This document shows positions 18,492 through 27,638 of a DNA stretch of 64,000 nucleotides, one piece after another (the stretch's first letter is position 1; each line of letters begins with the position of its first letter). The stretch spans positions 14,374 through 78,373 of the forward strand of contig NZ_CALUCS010000010.1 in assembly GCF_943914615.1 (NCBI RefSeq), read 5' to 3'. Origin of the DNA: an uncultured Corynebacterium sp. Its GTDB lineage: Bacteria > Actinomycetota > Actinomycetes > Mycobacteriales > Mycobacteriaceae. A program made the position numbers and the translations under genes. Below the pieces are notes generated by a model. The model made no database searches. It had not been told where the DNA came from and worked only from the letters and a program-made list of their open reading frames with translations.

Positions 18492-19313
18492 GTGGCACCC
18501 CAGCAGCAGCCGAGTTCCATCCCCACCCCATACGAGGATCTTCTGCGGGAGATCCTTGAAACGGGCACTCCTAAGGGCGACCGCACCGGCACGGGTACCA
18601 CCAGCCTGTTTGGCCGCCAGATCCGCTACGACCTCTCCGCAGGTTTCCCGCTGATCACTACCAAGTCGGTACATGTAAAGTCCGTGGTGGGTGAACTGCT
18701 GTGGTTCCTCCGCGGAGATTCCAACGTGCGCTGGCTACAGGAGAACGGTATTCGCATCTGGAACGAGTGGGCTGACGAGAACGGTGATCTAGGCCCGGTA
18801 TACGGCGTGCAGTGGCGCAGCTGGCCGACTCCAAACGGCCAGCACATCGACCAGATCGCGGGAGCGTTGGAAACTCTGCAGACTAACCCGGATTCGCGTC
18901 GCAATATCGTCAGCGCCTGGAACGTCTCGGAACTGGACAACATGGCCCTGCCACCGTGTCACCTGCTGTTTCAGCTGTACGTGGCCAACGGCAAGCTGAG
19001 TTGCCAGCTGTACCAGCGCAGCGCGGACATGTTCCTGGGCGTGCCGTTCAACATCGCCAGCTACTCGCTGCTGACCCACATGTTCGCCCAGCAGGCAGGC
19101 CTGGAGGTCGGTGAGTTCATCTGGACCGGCGGTGATTGCCACATCTACGACAACCACGTGGAGCAGGTTAAGCTGCAGCTTTCCCGCGATCCCCGCCCCT
19201 ACCCGCAGCTGCAGTTGAACAAGGCTGCGGACATGTTCTCCTACGACTTCTCCGATATCGAGTTCACCGGCTACGACCCGCACCCGGTGATCAAGGCAAA
19301 GGTGGCCGTATAA
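18492..19313 (+). CDS. thyA: Thymidylate synthase
   Basis: Methylates dUMP to dTMP using methylenetetrahydrofolate. Family motifs are [20 protein letters not shown], the [11 protein letters not shown] segment, the active-site Cys in [12 protein letters not shown], the [16 protein letters not shown] motif and the C-terminal [19 protein letters not shown]. The most plausible start is GTG 18492, about eight bases after AAAGGAAGG; an earlier in-frame codon at 18471 lies in the ribosome-binding region. The TAA stop is immediately followed by the ATG of folA (TAAATG), so the two folate-cycle enzymes are translationally coupled. Confidence 0.95.
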   Translation: MAPQQQPSSIPTPYEDLLREILETGTPKGDRTGTGTTSLFGRQIRYDLSAGFPLITTKSVHVKSVVGELLWFLRGDSNVRWLQENGIRIWNEWADENGDLGPVYGVQWRSWPTPNGQHIDQIAGALETLQTNPDSRRNIVSAWNVSELDNMALPPCHLLFQLYVANGKLSCQLYQRSADMFLGVPFNIASYSLLTHMFAQQAGLEVGEFIWTGGDCHIYDNHVEQVKLQLSRDPRPYPQLQLNKAADMFSYDFSDIEFTGYDPHPVIKAKVAV

Positions 19314-20003
19314 ATGACTTCCAACAACCAACCCCACCGCCCGACCGGCTACGAGCCGGGCGACTACCCGGAGCTCACCGCCGCCGCGGTCAGCTATGCC
19401 CTAGAGGCCAAGGGGATCTCCCGCGATCAGGTGGAGATCGGCATGATCTGGGCGCAAACCACTGCCGGTGTGATCGGCGATGGCGCGGACATGCCCTGGT
19501 ACCTGCCGGAGGACTTACAGCACTTTAAGAACGCCACCAACGGCTATCCCGTCGTCATGGGGCGCACCTCCTGGGAAGCACTCGACGATGGCTTCCGCCC
19601 GCTGCCGGGGCGCACGAACTATGTGATCACTAGGCAGGATGATTATGACGCCCCCGGTGGCATCATTGAGCCTTCTATCCCCAGCGCGCTGGCCAACGCC
19701 GCGGAGCAGATTCTCAACGAGTTGAAAGACAGCGCCGCAGACGAGCGCACCCCCACCGTATGGGTGCTGGGAGGCGGCCAGGTGTACGCGCAGTGCATGC
19801 CCGTGGCCGATCGCATCGTCATCACGGAGATCGACATGGAGGCTCCTGAGCGCTTCCAGGTGTACGCGCCTCTGGTCCCCACCGAAGAGTTTGAAGAGCA
19901 CGCCGAGGAGTGGCAGGAATCGCTGAAGGGCCACCCGGTCGACCAAGAGGTCAATCCCGAGCAGCCCCTGCGTTACCGCTTCTGCACCTGGACGCGGCAC
20001 TAG
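19314..20003 (+). CDS. folA: Dihydrofolate reductase
   Basis: Reduces dihydrofolate, regenerating the cofactor consumed by thymidylate synthase encoded just upstream. Recognisable parts are IWAQTTAGVIGDGADMPWYLPEDLQHFK (active-site loop with Asp in place of the usual Asn-Gly at the start), VVMGRTSWEAL, RTNYVITR, and the NADPH-binding VWVLGGGQVYAQCMPVADR. At 229 residues it is longer than the standard 160. About 45 extra residues at the N-terminus precede the fold, and the region between the second and third motifs is also long. The ATG directly abuts the thyA stop. Confidence 0.93.
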   Translation: MTSNNQPHRPTGYEPGDYPELTAAAVSYALEAKGISRDQVEIGMIWAQTTAGVIGDGADMPWYLPEDLQHFKNATNGYPVVMGRTSWEALDDGFRPLPGRTNYVITRQDDYDAPGGIIEPSIPSALANAAEQILNELKDSAADERTPTVWVLGGGQVYAQCMPVADRIVITEIDMEAPERFQVYAPLVPTEEFEEHAEEWQESLKGHPVDQEVNPEQPLRYRFCTWTRH

Positions 20004-20036
20004 TCAACTAGCTTTCGCGCCGTAGCGCGCAGCTAT

Positions 20037-21473
20037 TTAAACGCTGTAGTACAGCTCGAACTCCTTCGGGCTTGGCCCCTGGCGCAGCGGCTGGATCTCC
20101 AGCTCGTACTTCAGGCGCACATAAGCCTGCAGGAAGTCCTCGTCGAAGACTCCCCCGGCGGTCAGGAAGTCGTGGTCTTCCTCCATTGCCGAAAGGGCGG
20201 CCTCCAGCGAGTGCGGTACCTTCGGCACCTTCTTCGCCTCTTCGGGCGGCAGTTCGTAGAGGTCCTTATCCGTCGGCTCACCAGGTTCAATGCGGTTCAG
20301 AATACCGTCCAGCCCCGCCATCAGCTGAGCTGCGAAGCCCAGGTAGGGGTTCGAGGACGGGTCCGGCGCACGGAACTCAATACGCTTGGCCGCAGGGCTA
20401 TCGCCGGTCAGCGGAATGCGGATGGCCGCCGAGCGGTTGGACTGCGAATAGGCCAAGTTGACGGGTGCCTCGAAACCGGAATAGAGGCGTCGATAAGAGT
20501 TAACGGTGGGGTTCGTAAAGGCGAGCACCGCCGGGGCGTGGTGCAACAGACCACCGATGTAATAGCGCGCCATGTCGGACAGGCCCGCATAGCCCGTCTC
20601 GTCGTAGAACAGCGGCTTGCCGTCCTTCCACAGCGACTGGTGGGCGTGCATGCCGCAACCACCATCGCCGGCCAGCGGCTTCGGCATGAAGGTGGCGGTC
20701 TTGCGGTGCTGTTCGGCGGTGTTCTTCACCACGTACTTGAAAGTCTGCAGGTCGTCTGCGGCGGCCAGCAGGGTATCGTAGCGATAGTTAACTTCCTGGA
20801 TGCCGCCGGTGGCGACCTCGTGGTGGAAGCGCTCGATCTCGAAGCCGACCTTCTCCAGGTTGTACGCAATATCGTCGCGCACCGGGATGGTCTTGTCGTA
20901 CGGGGCAACCGGGAAGTAGCCGTCGTTGATGCGGATCTGGTTACCTCGGTTCGGCGAGCCGTCCATCATCGTCTCCTCGCCGGAGCGCCACCAACCCTCG
21001 TCGGAATCCACGCGGTGGAAGGACATGTTGGTGTCGGAGGCGTATTGGACGGAATCGAAGACGTAGAACTCCGCCTCCGCACCGATCGAGCAGGTGTCTG
21101 CCACGCCGGTTTCCTTCAGGTAGTTCTCCGCCTTGCGCGCGATGGTGCGCGGGTCGCGGCGGTACGGCTGGCGGGTCAGCGGGTCTTGCACGAAGAACTG
21201 CATGTTCAGCGTGGGGTGGTCGCGGAACGGGTCCACGTAGGCGGTCGTCGGGTCCGGGATCAGCGCCATATCCGACTTATCCACGGTGGAGAAGCCGGGG
21301 ATGGAGGAGCCGTCGAAGGCGAAGCCGTCCTCCGCCGCCTTGGGGGTTAGCTCGCGAGCCGGGACAGTCAGCCCATGTTCCAGGCCGAACATGTTGGTAA
21401 ATCGAATGTCCAGGTAGCGAATACTTTCCGACTTAATGAAGTCGATGACCTGGTCGATGTTTTTGAACTCCAT
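20037..21473 (-). CDS. glnA: Type I glutamine synthetase
   Basis: ATP-dependent ligation of ammonia to glutamate, 478 residues. Catalytic and metal motifs are seen in order: FDGSSIPGFSTVDKSDM, IGAEAEFYVFDS, the ATP-binding KPLAGDGGCGMHAHQSLW, NRSAAIRIP and RIEFRAPDPSSNPY. The adenylylation tyrosine lies in KDLYELPPEE, so it belongs to the regulated I-beta class. It resembles but is clearly distinct from the principal corynebacterial GlnA I remember, so it may be a paralogue. It lies 15 bases downstream of an ornithine-cyclodeaminase-like gene on the same strand, an operon that could link it to amine or amino-acid catabolism rather than bulk ammonia assimilation. Confidence 0.9.
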   Translation of the reverse strand: MEFKNIDQVIDFIKSESIRYLDIRFTNMFGLEHGLTVPARELTPKAAEDGFAFDGSSIPGFSTVDKSDMALIPDPTTAYVDPFRDHPTLNMQFFVQDPLTRQPYRRDPRTIARKAENYLKETGVADTCSIGAEAEFYVFDSVQYASDTNMSFHRVDSDEGWWRSGEETMMDGSPNRGNQIRINDGYFPVAPYDKTIPVRDDIAYNLEKVGFEIERFHHEVATGGIQEVNYRYDTLLAAADDLQTFKYVVKNTAEQHRKTATFMPKPLAGDGGCGMHAHQSLWKDGKPLFYDETGYAGLSDMARYYIGGLLHHAPAVLAFTNPTVNSYRRLYSGFEAPVNLAYSQSNRSAAIRIPLTGDSPAAKRIEFRAPDPSSNPYLGFAAQLMAGLDGILNRIEPGEPTDKDLYELPPEEAKKVPKVPHSLEAALSAMEEDHDFLTAGGVFDEDFLQAYVRLKYELEIQPLRQGPSPKEFELYYSV

Positions 21474-21488
21474 GGTTCGTTCAGGCTC

Positions 21489-22649
21489 CTAGGTTAGCTC
21501 CGGGGTATCCCAGAGATTCAGTTTGGTGCCGATGCCCTTCTCCAGGGCGTTTTCGTACACCTCGGTGGCCCAGGAAACGTCCTCAACGGGCATGCCGCCG
21601 ATGGAGTAGAAGAAGATCTGCTCGTTATTCTCGCGGCCTGGAGCCTTACCTGCAGCGATGGCACCGATATTGTGCAGCTTCTCCTTCGGCAGGGTGCCTT
21701 CCTCGACCATGTCCCACCAGCGGTTGCCGGGGATTCCCAGCAGGCGCTCGTAGGTGACGTCCGGGCCGTTTTCCTGGAACCATTCCTTGTACAGGCCGTC
21801 GTAGTCGAGCACCAGGTTGGATTCGTCGGACTTGATGAAGTCGTCGTCGAAGCGGGCCGCTGCGGGGCACAGCACCAGCGCGCCGGGCTTGAGCCACTCG
21901 CGCTTGAAGTACGGGAAGGCCTGCGGGCCGTCCGGGGAGGTGGAGGTGCCGGCGATCAGGATGTCGCTGCCCTCGATGGCCTCCTGCTCGCTGTCGACGA
22001 CCTGCACGTCCAGGTCTTCGAAGCGGTCACGGATCCACTGTGCTGCCTTTTCGGTGGAACCTGCGCTGCGACCCTTGATCTTTACGGTCTTGATGCTGGG
22101 GCGCTGGGTGATGGAAGAGGCCAGGATGGTGCGGGACATGACGCCCGGTCCGATGATGCCTACGGTCTCTGCGTTCTCTACTGCGAGGTGCTTGACGCCC
22201 ACAGCCGGAACCGCACCAGTGCGGTACGCGGACAGCAGGTTGGCCGACATGATGGCCTTCGGGGCGCCGGTGACAGCATCGTTGAGGACGAAGACGTGGA
22301 TGGAGCGCGGCAGGCCGTTGGCGCGGTTCTCCGCGTTGGAGCCGTACCACTTCACGCCGGCACCCTTGAACCGGCCGCCAAGGTAGGCGGGCATAGCCAT
22401 GAAGCGACGGTCGGGGCCGTTGGCGGGCATGCCCTCGTGCTCGGGGTTGTCGGGGAAGTTGACCTGGGCGCCGTGGGAGTTTCCGGAAGCGCCGGCCATG
22501 CGGTAGTCGCCCTTATCCAGAAGGATCAGGGTTTCCTCCATGACGTCGACGCAGCGAGCAGAGTCCGTCACCCCCGCTTCAATCATGTCGGGCTCGGAAA
22601 GCCACAGGAAGTTGATGCTGGTGTCGGTGGAGCCGGTGGACTGGGGCAT
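21489..22649 (-). CDS. Ornithine cyclodeaminase/mu-crystallin family protein
   Basis: NAD(P)-dependent oxidoreductase of the OCD/mu-crystallin family (386 residues). Features are KWYGSNAENRANGLPRSIHVF, SANLLSAYRTGAVPAVGVKHLA (substrate Arg and family signature), and the Rossmann fold VGIIGPGVMSRTIL. The family includes ornithine cyclodeaminase, alanine dehydrogenase-like enzymes and proteins annotated in actinobacteria as tyramine oxidase subunit B; the insert and C-terminal WWDMVEEGTLP best recall the last, but from memory only. It precedes glnA by 15 bases. Its own upstream region is long and AT-rich, so the promoter of this two-gene operon is probably within 22650-22750. Confidence 0.75.
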   Translation of the reverse strand: MPQSTGSTDTSINFLWLSEPDMIEAGVTDSARCVDVMEETLILLDKGDYRMAGASGNSHGAQVNFPDNPEHEGMPANGPDRRFMAMPAYLGGRFKGAGVKWYGSNAENRANGLPRSIHVFVLNDAVTGAPKAIMSANLLSAYRTGAVPAVGVKHLAVENAETVGIIGPGVMSRTILASSITQRPSIKTVKIKGRSAGSTEKAAQWIRDRFEDLDVQVVDSEQEAIEGSDILIAGTSTSPDGPQAFPYFKREWLKPGALVLCPAAARFDDDFIKSDESNLVLDYDGLYKEWFQENGPDVTYERLLGIPGNRWWDMVEEGTLPKEKLHNIGAIAAGKAPGRENNEQIFFYSIGGMPVEDVSWATEVYENALEKGIGTKLNLWDTPELT

Positions 22650-22954
22650 CGGCGAAATCTCTCCTCGAAGAATCTCGATTAGTTGGATCTGAAATTTTCT
22701 AGATCAAAAATGCGCTGGGCGCTAGCCGCAAGCGCTGTACGCTCCGGTTTTCGGAAATCGATACATCTTCAACGATACAAACCTGCGCGAACATTTTAAT
22801 GAAACAGACTTATTAACACGGTCGCGCACGCCTATTAATTCCATAAACCCCCTGGGCTTCATATAAATAATTAAGCAAAATATACGGCCAGTTTTTCACC
22901 CCCAGATGGGTAACCACCCCGTGAGGAGGTCACTCACACCCCACCCAGTCGCAG
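22650..22954. other. AT-rich intergenic region upstream of the OCD-glnA operon
   Basis: I see no gene. The first 250 bases are rich in A and T (for example ATATAAATAATTAAGCAAAA near 22861) and probably hold the promoter and control sites for the minus-strand operon starting at 22649. A segment GGGTAACCACCCCGTGAGG occurs near 22908; a related TAACCACCCCGCAGGG occurs at 36899 upstream of the NCS2 permease gene. Confidence 0.45.
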
Positions 22955-23074
22955 TTAGGCCTGGGACGCTTTCCAGCCCCTTATCGCCACGACTAACGCC
23001 ACAATGTAGGACACGATCGCACCCACAAAACTGAGCAGACAAAGCACTTCAGATACTTTGTTCGCTTGCCGCAC
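22955..23074 (-). CDS. Possible 39-residue membrane peptide or gene remnant
   Basis: An open frame begins with GTG directly beyond the 3' end of tRNA-Arg and ends at TAA 22957-22955. Residues 11-32 form a hydrophobic helix (LCLLSFVGAIVSYIVALVVAI) followed by RGWKASQA, as expected for a single-pass membrane peptide. There is no ribosome-binding site and the start nearly touches the tRNA. It may therefore be the C-terminal remnant of a longer membrane protein, or chance. Confidence 0.25.
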   Translation of the reverse strand: MRQANKVSEVLCLLSFVGAIVSYIVALVVAIRGWKASQA

Positions 23075-23078
23075 ATGC

Positions 23079-23150
23079 GCCCCAGAGAGGAATCGAACCT
23101 CCGACACCGGCTTTAGGAGAGCCGTGCTCTATCCACTGAGCTACTAGGGC
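23079..23150 (-). tRNA. tRNA-Arg (anticodon CCT)
   Basis: The reverse complement folds into a full cloverleaf. The acceptor pairs GCCCTAG with CTGGGGC, the D arm contains AGCTCAGTGGATAGAGC, the anticodon stem is CGGCT/AGCCG with loop CTCCTAAA giving CCT, and the T arm is GGAGGTTCGATTCCTCT (its G:C closing pair excepted). The CCA end is not encoded. It decodes AGG. No integrase or other sign of an integrated element lies next to it. Confidence 0.96.
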
Positions 23151-23315
23151 AATCGCACGTAATCCGTGCGAGGTACATAATACAAGCCCACGAACGCTCC
23201 CCGTTAACCAGCCCTTTTGGTCACCGCACCCCAGTCCCCCAGCGCACCGGAACGTGTGGGCGTCCACACCAAAGAACCCCACACCGCACCCGCAGCGAGG
23301 CTACGATTAAGAAGC

Positions 23316-24845
23316 ATGGGCGAAGCAGTATCTAAAGATACCTACACACCGAAACAACGCACCCGCTTCCGCGAGCGCCTCAACGCCGAGCTCGAGGTTT
23401 TCGACAAGCACCTGCAGAGCGCAGAGTTCATCAACCAGGGCACCATCGGCCTGGAGCTAGAGATGAACCTCGTCGGCGATGACATGCAGCCCAAGCGCTG
23501 CAACATCGATGTGCTGGAAAAGCTGGAGGAAACCCACCCGGGCGAATACCAGTCCGAGATCGGCTCCTTCAACGTAGAGATGAACCATCCCCCGCTGGCC
23601 ATCACCGGCCGCGGGCTCGAACAACTGCAGGAAGGCCTCGACGAGCGTCTGCGCGCGGTGCAAAAGGCTGCCGAAGAACTCGGCTCCCACGCCGTCATGA
23701 TCGGCACGCTACCTACCCTAACCACCGACTTCCTCAGCGACCCCGCCTGGATCACCGACGAAAACCGCTACAAGGCTCTCAACAACGCCGTCCTCGAATC
23801 CCGCGGTGAGCTCGTCCGCATCGAACTCGAAGGCGCCCTGCCCGGCCGGGTGCTCGGCACCGTCGATTCCTATAGCCACGACTTCGAGGACATCGCGCCG
23901 GAATCCGCCTGCACCTCCATGCAGCTACACCTGCAGGTCGCACCGAACCTCTTCGCCAACGCCTGGAACGCCTCCCAAGCCATCGCGGGCGTGCAGGCAG
24001 CACTTAGCGCCAACTCGCCGCTATTCGTTGGCCACAAACTCTGGCACGAATCACGCATCCCCGTCTTTGAGCAGGCCATCGACACGCGCACGGCGGAGCT
24101 CGTCAACCAGGGTGTGCGCCCCCGTGTATGGTTCGGCGAGCGGTGGATCACCAGCGTGTTCGACCTCTTCGAGGAAAACGGCCGCTACTTCTCCCCTCTC
24201 CTACCGGAGGATCGCCTGGAGGCCGGCACCCCCATCATGTCCGGCGAGAGCCCCGGCCTGCATTACATGAACCTGCACAACGGCACGATTTGGCGCTGGA
24301 ACCGCCCGATCTACGACCCGAACCTGGAGCTCTCCCACATCCGCGTAGAGAATCGCTTGCTACCCGCCGGCCCCACCACCGCCGACATCGTCGCGGACGC
24401 CGCTTTCTACTACGGGCTCGTCAAGTTCTTGGGCACGCAAAATCGCCCCGTGTGGTCGCGGCTTTCCTTTGAGGACGCCCACAGTAACTTCCTCGCCGGC
24501 GCCCGCGAAGGACTGCGCGCGAGCCTGCGCTGGCCGCGTGTAGGGACAGCGCCCGTCCGACGGCTGATTACCGAGCACCTACTCGACCAAGCCCGCGAGG
24601 GATTGGAGCTGCTGGACGTGGATTCCGAACTGATCGACACCTACCTGGGGATCATCGAAGGCCGCGCCCGCAGCGGACAAAATGGTGCAACCTGGCAGCT
24701 GGATACCTTGAACCGGCTGGCCCCGAACAGCGAGCCGGAATCCCCAGAGCGCGCCGAGGCGCTGGCCACCATGATGCAGCGCTACCTCGCTAACCAGACC
24801 AGTGGCCAGCCGGTGCACACCTGGTCGGTGGAAGGCCGCGGCTAG
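23316..24845 (+). CDS. Glutamate-cysteine ligase family protein
   Basis: Carboxylate-amine ligase of the GCS2-like superfamily (509 residues), expected to join an amino group to a gamma-carboxylate using ATP. The start ATG 23316 reads MGEAVSKDTYTPKQR; the preceding in-frame region overlaps promoter sequence. Family-like segments are GTIGLELEMNLVGDDMQPK, YQSEIGSFNVEMNHPPL, ACTSMQLHLQVAP, and the C-terminal LSHIRVENRLLPAGPTTAD. Mycobacteria and corynebacteria make mycothiol rather than glutathione, and homologues of this type are present in them with an unsettled substrate, so I avoid naming it gshA. It is divergent from the tRNA and stands alone. Confidence 0.75.
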   Translation: MGEAVSKDTYTPKQRTRFRERLNAELEVFDKHLQSAEFINQGTIGLELEMNLVGDDMQPKRCNIDVLEKLEETHPGEYQSEIGSFNVEMNHPPLAITGRGLEQLQEGLDERLRAVQKAAEELGSHAVMIGTLPTLTTDFLSDPAWITDENRYKALNNAVLESRGELVRIELEGALPGRVLGTVDSYSHDFEDIAPESACTSMQLHLQVAPNLFANAWNASQAIAGVQAALSANSPLFVGHKLWHESRIPVFEQAIDTRTAELVNQGVRPRVWFGERWITSVFDLFEENGRYFSPLLPEDRLEAGTPIMSGESPGLHYMNLHNGTIWRWNRPIYDPNLELSHIRVENRLLPAGPTTADIVADAAFYYGLVKFLGTQNRPVWSRLSFEDAHSNFLAGAREGLRASLRWPRVGTAPVRRLITEHLLDQAREGLELLDVDSELIDTYLGIIEGRARSGQNGATWQLDTLNRLAPNSEPESPERAEALATMMQRYLANQTSGQPVHTWSVEGRG

Positions 24846-24857
24846 AACGGCTGGGAT

Positions 24858-25673
24858 TTAGCGGCCTCTGAACTGGGGCGCGCGTCTCTCGGCGCGGGCC
24901 CGGCGCGCCTCCTGCACGTCCTCGCTGGCCCAGATGTCCACCATCATCTGCTGCAGCTCCGCATCCGCGTGCATGTCGGGGCTGTTGAACACCCGCTTAG
25001 AATGCTCCATTGACAGCGGAGCCTGGCGCGCCACCCGATGCGCAAGGGCGGTGGCGTTGGGGGTGGCGTCATCCAGAACCACAGAAAAACCCGTCGCCCG
25101 AGCTTGTTCTGCGCCTACCCGGGCGCCCGTCAGGAACACGTTGCGGGCCAGCGCGCCGCCCATCAGCTCGCGGGCTCGGGCGTGGGTCCACAGATCCAGG
25201 GCGAAGCCGTGCTCGGCGACAGGCACCCAGCAGGCACCCTCGTCGGCGAATACGCGCAGGTCGCAGGCCAAAGCGATCTGGCAGCCCGCGCCGACCGCCG
25301 GGCCGTGAACATCCGCAATGACCGGCACCGGGGTGGTCTGGATGGCCGAGAGCATGTCCTCCATGGCGGACCAAAAATCATCGGCATACACACCACCCGA
25401 GAGGTCCGCCCCGGCGCAGAAGACAGGCCCCTCGCCGCGAATCAAAATGGCGCGCACCCCGGCGGCAGTGTGGGCGCGGACGGCCTCGGCGACAGCGGTG
25501 GCGATGGCTGCGTTGAGGGCGTTGCGCTTCTCCGGGCGGTTAAGGGTGATCACGCCGACCTGAAGGGTAGCGTCCTCGGGCGCGGGAGAACCCGGGGTTA
25601 CGGAACCGCCGGCATTGCTTGCATGGTCTGCCCCGACGGCCTCGAGATGACTGATGACGTGACCTGCGCTCAT
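24858..25673 (-). CDS. Enoyl-CoA hydratase/isomerase family protein
   Basis: Crotonase-fold enzyme, probably acting on an enoyl-CoA in fatty-acid or related acyl-CoA catabolism. Diagnostic parts are GVITLNRPEKRNALNAAIA, the oxyanion-forming FCAGADLSGG, and VHGPAVGAGCQIALACDLRVFAD. In the last, the usual catalytic glutamate position after the GGG/GAG loop has become part of GAGCQIA, so hydratase activity is not certain. The start is the ATG at 25673 (MSAGHVISH); a TTG nine bases earlier is less likely. An N-terminal extension of about 40 Gly/Ala/Pro-rich residues precedes the fold. Confidence 0.82.
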   Translation of the reverse strand: MSAGHVISHLEAVGADHASNAGGSVTPGSPAPEDATLQVGVITLNRPEKRNALNAAIATAVAEAVRAHTAAGVRAILIRGEGPVFCAGADLSGGVYADDFWSAMEDMLSAIQTTPVPVIADVHGPAVGAGCQIALACDLRVFADEGACWVPVAEHGFALDLWTHARARELMGGALARNVFLTGARVGAEQARATGFSVVLDDATPNATALAHRVARQAPLSMEHSKRVFNSPDMHADAELQQMMVDIWASEDVQEARRARAERRAPQFRGR

Positions 25674-25740
25674 GGCTAGCAATGTACCGCAGGGGCGGTG
25701 CCATACGCGGGTGTTTCGCGGTAACCCGCGCGGCGTTTCC

Positions 25741-26598
25741 CTAGCCCTCCAGGCCAGCGTGGAAGGTCAACGGGTCGCCGCCGATGCGGCCATCCTCCAC
25801 GTCCAGAGCCTCGATGGCGGAGACCTCGTCGGCGGAAAGCTCAAAGCCGAAGACGTCGAAGTTCTGGCGCACGCGCTCCACCTTGGAGGAACGCGGGATA
25901 ACCACGTCGCCACGCTGGATGTGCCAGCGGATGATGGCCTGCGCCACGCTCACGCCGTGCTCGGCGGCGATCTTCGCGATGGTCGGGTCGGTCAGGTTCT
26001 GCCCCTGCCCCAGCGGCGACCATGCCTCGGTGACGATCCCGCGGTCGCGGTTGTCCGCGCGCTGCTCGACCTGGCTAAAGCCCGGGTGGATCTCGATCTG
26101 GTTCACGGCCGGGGTGTGGCCCGCCTGCTTCAGCGCATCCAGCGCCTCGGGGTAGAAGTTGCACACACCGATGCTGGTCGCCCCGCCGGCTTGCTGGATC
26201 TCCGCCATAGCGTCATAGGCCTGTACAAACTTGTCGGCCTGCGGGCACGGCCAGTGCAGCAGGTACAGATCCACGTAGTCTATCCCCAACTTCTTCTGAG
26301 ATTCCGCGAAGGCTTCCTTGCCCCGTGCTTGGTCGGCGTTCCAGAGCTTGGTGGTGATGAACAGCTCCTCGCGTTGCACATCCCCGGCCTTCACCGCGTC
26401 GGCTACGGCGCGCCCTACGGCCTCCTCATTACCGTAGATCGCGGCGGTATCGATGTGGCGGTAGCCGGTCTCGATCGCGGCGCGCACCGAGGTGTACGTG
26501 TCCTCGTCGCTCAACTGCCACACGCCCAGCCCCAGCTGCGGAATGGTCTTGCCGTCGTTCATTTCAAGGGTCGCGACTGCATCGTTCTTTTCGCTCAT
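25741..26598 (-). CDS. Aldo/keto reductase (2,5-diketo-D-gluconate reductase type)
   Basis: NADPH-dependent reductase of the AKR5 type, reducing aldehydes or ketones in the cytoplasm; substrate unknown. The family tetrad is visible: Asp in GYRHIDTAAIYGNEEAVG, Tyr in the same segment, Lys in FITTKLWNADQ and His in YLLHWPCP. SIGVCNFYPEALDAL and the C-terminal NADPH-binding VVIPRSSKVERVRQNFDVFGFEL are also typical. At 285 residues it is of ordinary size, and it shows no operon partner: both neighbours are separated or divergent. Confidence 0.9.
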   Translation of the reverse strand: MSEKNDAVATLEMNDGKTIPQLGLGVWQLSDEDTYTSVRAAIETGYRHIDTAAIYGNEEAVGRAVADAVKAGDVQREELFITTKLWNADQARGKEAFAESQKKLGIDYVDLYLLHWPCPQADKFVQAYDAMAEIQQAGGATSIGVCNFYPEALDALKQAGHTPAVNQIEIHPGFSQVEQRADNRDRGIVTEAWSPLGQGQNLTDPTIAKIAAEHGVSVAQAIIRWHIQRGDVVIPRSSKVERVRQNFDVFGFELSADEVSAIEALDVEDGRIGGDPLTFHAGLEG

Positions 26599-26756
26599 GG
26601 CCTCTTTTGTACGCCACCTAGCTCGTTCTCGCGACGGCGCTGTTAAAAACTTCTTCGCCGACCTAATGCTTTCGCATGTGAGACAATGTGCGGGATCCTT
26701 CTTTTTCGATTAAGGGTTCAAACCAAGAAAATCCACGCAAAATCCACAAGGGATAT

Positions 26757-27638
26757 ATGGAAGCTCTCTATATCAACAATCTCAATAAGAGTTACGGGGA
26801 CCACCAAGTCCTCCACGACATGACGCTCCAGGTACAGCCTGGTGAGATGTACGGTTTCGTCGGCTCCAACGGTGCCGGCAAGTCCACCACCATGCGCATC
26901 GCACTGGGAGTGCTCGCGGCGGACAGCGGCGAAGTGCTCATGGGCGATCGGCCGATCGACGATGACCTGCGCCGCCGCATTGGCTACATGCCGGAAGAGC
27001 GCGGCCTGTACGCGAAGGAGAAGATCGGCGACCAGCTGCGCTTTTTCGCCCGCCTCCACGGCCTGAGCGACAAAGCCGCCGGGAAGAACGCGGACGGCCT
27101 GCTGGAACAGCTCGGCCTAGCCGAGCGCTCGGACGACAAGCTGGAGGAGCTGTCACTGGGTAACCAGCAGCGCGTCCAGCTGGCGGCCTCGCTGATCCAC
27201 GATCCGGAGTTGCTGATCCTGGACGAGCCTTTCTCCGGCCTGGATCCCGTAGCCGTGAACGTCATGAGCGACTTGCTTGTCGAGCGCTGCAACGCAGGCG
27301 TGCCGGTGCTGTTCAGCTCCCACCAGTTGGATCTGGTGCAGCGCCTGTGCGACCGCGTGGGCATCATCGCCACGGGACGCATGAAAGCCGAAGGCACCGT
27401 CGACGAGCTGCGTACCCGCGGCCCCATCGTCTACGAGGTGCGCACTCCGGCGCGCGGCTGGTACCCCCAGGGCACCCGCTTGGTAGAGGACTTTGGCGAG
27501 GGCGTGCTGCTCGAGGCTGAGACTACGGACCTGGATCAGCAGATCCTGCAGGCTGCGCTGGCTGTCGGCCCGGTCCACTCTTTCTCCCGCCGAATCCCGC
27601 ACCTTGCAGAACTCTTCCAGGAGGTCGTCGAATCATGA
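26757..27638 (+). CDS. ABC transporter ATP-binding protein (NatA-like)
   Basis: ATPase subunit of a two-gene exporter. Walker A is GSNGAGKSTTMRIAL, the signature is LSLGNQQRVQLAASL, Walker B is ELLILDEPFSGLDP, and the H-loop reads LFSSHQLDLVQ. The C-terminal part continues with the extra beta-rich tail usual in NatA/CcmA-type ATPases, for a total of 293 residues. The start ATG 26757 has AAGGGAT upstream; an in-frame extension to 26688 has no support. It overlaps the permease gene by four bases (ATGA), so both are made together. The substrate may be Na+, drugs or lipids; unknown. Confidence 0.9.
   Translation: MEALYINNLNKSYGDHQVLHDMTLQVQPGEMYGFVGSNGAGKSTTMRIALGVLAADSGEVLMGDRPIDDDLRRRIGYMPEERGLYAKEKIGDQLRFFARLHGLSDKAAGKNADGLLEQLGLAERSDDKLEELSLGNQQRVQLAASLIHDPELLILDEPFSGLDPVAVNVMSDLLVERCNAGVPVLFSSHQLDLVQRLCDRVGIIATGRMKAEGTVDELRTRGPIVYEVRTPARGWYPQGTRLVEDFGEGVLLEAETTDLDQQILQAALAVGPVHSFSRRIPHLAELFQEVVES

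Noticed and set aside
23079..23150. tRNA-Arg as an active integration site
   Set aside because: No integrase, duplicated tRNA end or block of foreign genes is adjacent.
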